Shown: piece by piece, positions 21,109-21,949 of the stretch | Numbering within the stretch: position 1 is the stretch's first letter | Layout: each line of letters starts with the position of its first letter | Origin: an uncultured Bacilli bacterium | Lineage (GTDB): Bacteria > Bacillota_I > Bacilli_A > RF39 > UBA660 | Length of the DNA stretch: 21,949 nucleotides | Direction of reading: 5' to 3' | Assembly (NCBI GenBank): GCA_947631655.1 | Contig: CANRME010000010.1 | Span: 1 to 21,949, forward strand | Position numbers and translations under genes: made by a program | The notes under the pieces: generated by a model | What the model was told of the DNA's origin: nothing | What the model saw: only the letters and a program-made list of their open reading frames with translations | The model's database searches: none

Positions 21109-21831
21109 TTAAAACAATAATTTATTTAACGCTCCTGCAATAATATTACTAATATTTTCAATAAATTCTTCCGTATTAATACTCGTAAATAATTTATCAC
21201 TATTTTGATAAACTAAAGGTGAACCAATCGTAATTAAAGGAATATTAAAAGTTTTACTATTTATTTCTTTATTAATATTCATTAAACTTCCTGGTATAAT
21301 CCCTGCATCATTTATCTCAATCGTATTATTTAACGTATCAATATTTTTCGTTTTTAAAGAATCGATTACTAATATTAAATCGGGTTCTAAGTCTTTCACA
21401 ACCATTTTAATAAGATGTAAAGAACTTATGCCGGTATTAGCAACCACATTCGGGTTATATATCGCAACTTTGGGAATAGTCAAAAAATCATATTGATAAG
21501 TTGCCATTATTTTATTAGAGGTTATAGGACCTAAAGCATCCGCTAAAACTTTGGGGTTTCCTAAACCAACTAACAATATTTTACCAGTGCGATGGTATTT
21601 ACGACATAATAGTTTTAAAACTTTTAATACTTCATTAGAAAGTACTTCTTTTTTAGTTATTATATTTTTCTCGGAGAACGTAATTGTAAAATAGTCCCCT
21701 TTTTTATATAATTTATTTTCTTCCTTAATTAAATAATGCTTTTTAGTAAAAAAAGATGTTTTAATTTCTCGATAATCTATCATATTTTTAAAACTAGGAA
21801 TAGACGCATCCAAAATTGTATATGATTTCAT
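21109..21831 (-). CDS. gpr: Germination protease GPR, short form
   Basis: 240 residues. GPR degrades small acid-soluble spore proteins when spores germinate. Family motifs: LLVGLGNPKVLADALGPITSNK (near 86-107), NPNVVANTGISSLHLIK, DLILVIDSLK, NTIEINDAGIIPGSLMN and NIPLITIGSPLVY. D98 (ADALGP) and D157 (VIDSL) correspond to the two aspartates proposed as catalytic (family A25). At 240 residues it is much shorter than Bacillus GPR (about 370), with fewer N-terminal residues and a shorter C-terminal lobe. GGTGATT lies before the ATG. First gene of gpr-spoIIP-yqxA, but spoIIP has its own promoter. Confidence 0.88.
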   Translation of the reverse strand: MKSYTILDASIPSFKNMIDYREIKTSFFTKKHYLIKEENKLYKKGDYFTITFSEKNIITKKEVLSNEVLKVLKLLCRKYHRTGKILLVGLGNPKVLADALGPITSNKIMATYQYDFLTIPKVAIYNPNVVANTGISSLHLIKMVVKDLEPDLILVIDSLKTKNIDTLNNTIEINDAGIIPGSLMNINKEINSKTFNIPLITIGSPLVYQNSDKLFTSINTEEFIENISNIIAGALNKLLF

Positions 21832-21935
21832 ATAATCACCATTTTTATTATTTCTTAAAAATATCGTAAATATACTGTTAAGATTTTGTTAAAATGTCAG
21901 TTTTAATGAACTATTAGAAAGCAAGGATTAAGTAA

Positions 21936-21949
21936 ATGTGGTACTATTA
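21936..21949 (+). CDS. Possible start of a plus-strand gene at the right edge
   Basis: ATG at 21936 has AAGGA 8 nt upstream and reads Met-Trp-Tyr-Tyr before the window ends. In Bacilli the gene divergent from gpr is often rpsT (ribosomal protein S20), but these four residues do not support S20. Only the ribosome binding site supports this call. Confidence 0.35.

Noticed and set aside
21846..21875. Sigma-G-like promoter before gpr (GTATA, 18 bp, AATAATA)
   Set aside because: Partial match only, and the implied start would fall inside the ribosome binding site of gpr.

Overview
The window is very AT-rich DNA with dense, short-spaced genes, strong AGGAGG-type ribosome binding sites, sigma-A promoters (TTGACA/TATAAT), intrinsic terminators and a tRNA-sensing T-box leader. 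UGA is used as a stop and UGG as Trp, so the code is standard. With gpr and spoIIP this points to an uncultured, low-GC, gut-type Bacilli lineage (Erysipelotrichia/Mollicutes-related, RF39/TANB77-like) that keeps at least part of the sporulation gene set. The lineage is an inference from style and gene content; no rRNA is present.

Layout. 1-197: 5' end of an unknown minus-strand gene with a consensus promoter. 198-1973: a large anchored surface protein ending in a formylglycine-generating-enzyme/C-type-lectin-like domain whose last ~35 codons look like the variable region of a diversity-generating retroelement (DGR). Its promoter carries a C10 tract between -35 and -10, and a perfect 10-bp inverted repeat frames its ribosome binding site. 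2080-6934: minus-strand operon uvrC-rnfC-rnfD-queA (DNA repair, a stripped-down Rnf-type redox pair, tRNA queuosine synthesis). A bidirectional promoter at 6966-6989 also drives yigZ on the plus strand. 7396-8555: accessory-looking stretch with a DUF1835-like protein, a promoter-driven structured RNA ending in a terminator, and a 41-codon small ORF. 8561-11963: valine T-box leader, an HD-domain phosphohydrolase and an archaeal/rickettsial-type valS. 12020-13294: a solitary PilB/GspE-type ATPase. 13302-17753: a small Met-rich membrane protein, recD2, an unknown membrane protein and mtaB, all minus strand. About 17775-19110: a TnpB-only IS200/IS605-type element with an apparent omega-RNA/right-end region. 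19135-21831: an unknown protein, a YqxA-like small protein, spoIIP and gpr, matching the classical gpr-spoIIP-yqxA order of Bacilli.

How it works together. Most of the window is housekeeping: tRNA modification (queA, mtaB), aminoacylation (valS), repair (uvrC, recD2) and sporulation/germination proteins. The parts most worth following are the putative DGR target with its two-layer switch-like upstream region, the TnpB element, the small RNA at 8205-8312 and the reduced rnfCD pair. No reverse transcriptase, template repeat, CRISPR array, tRNA or rRNA was seen in the window.
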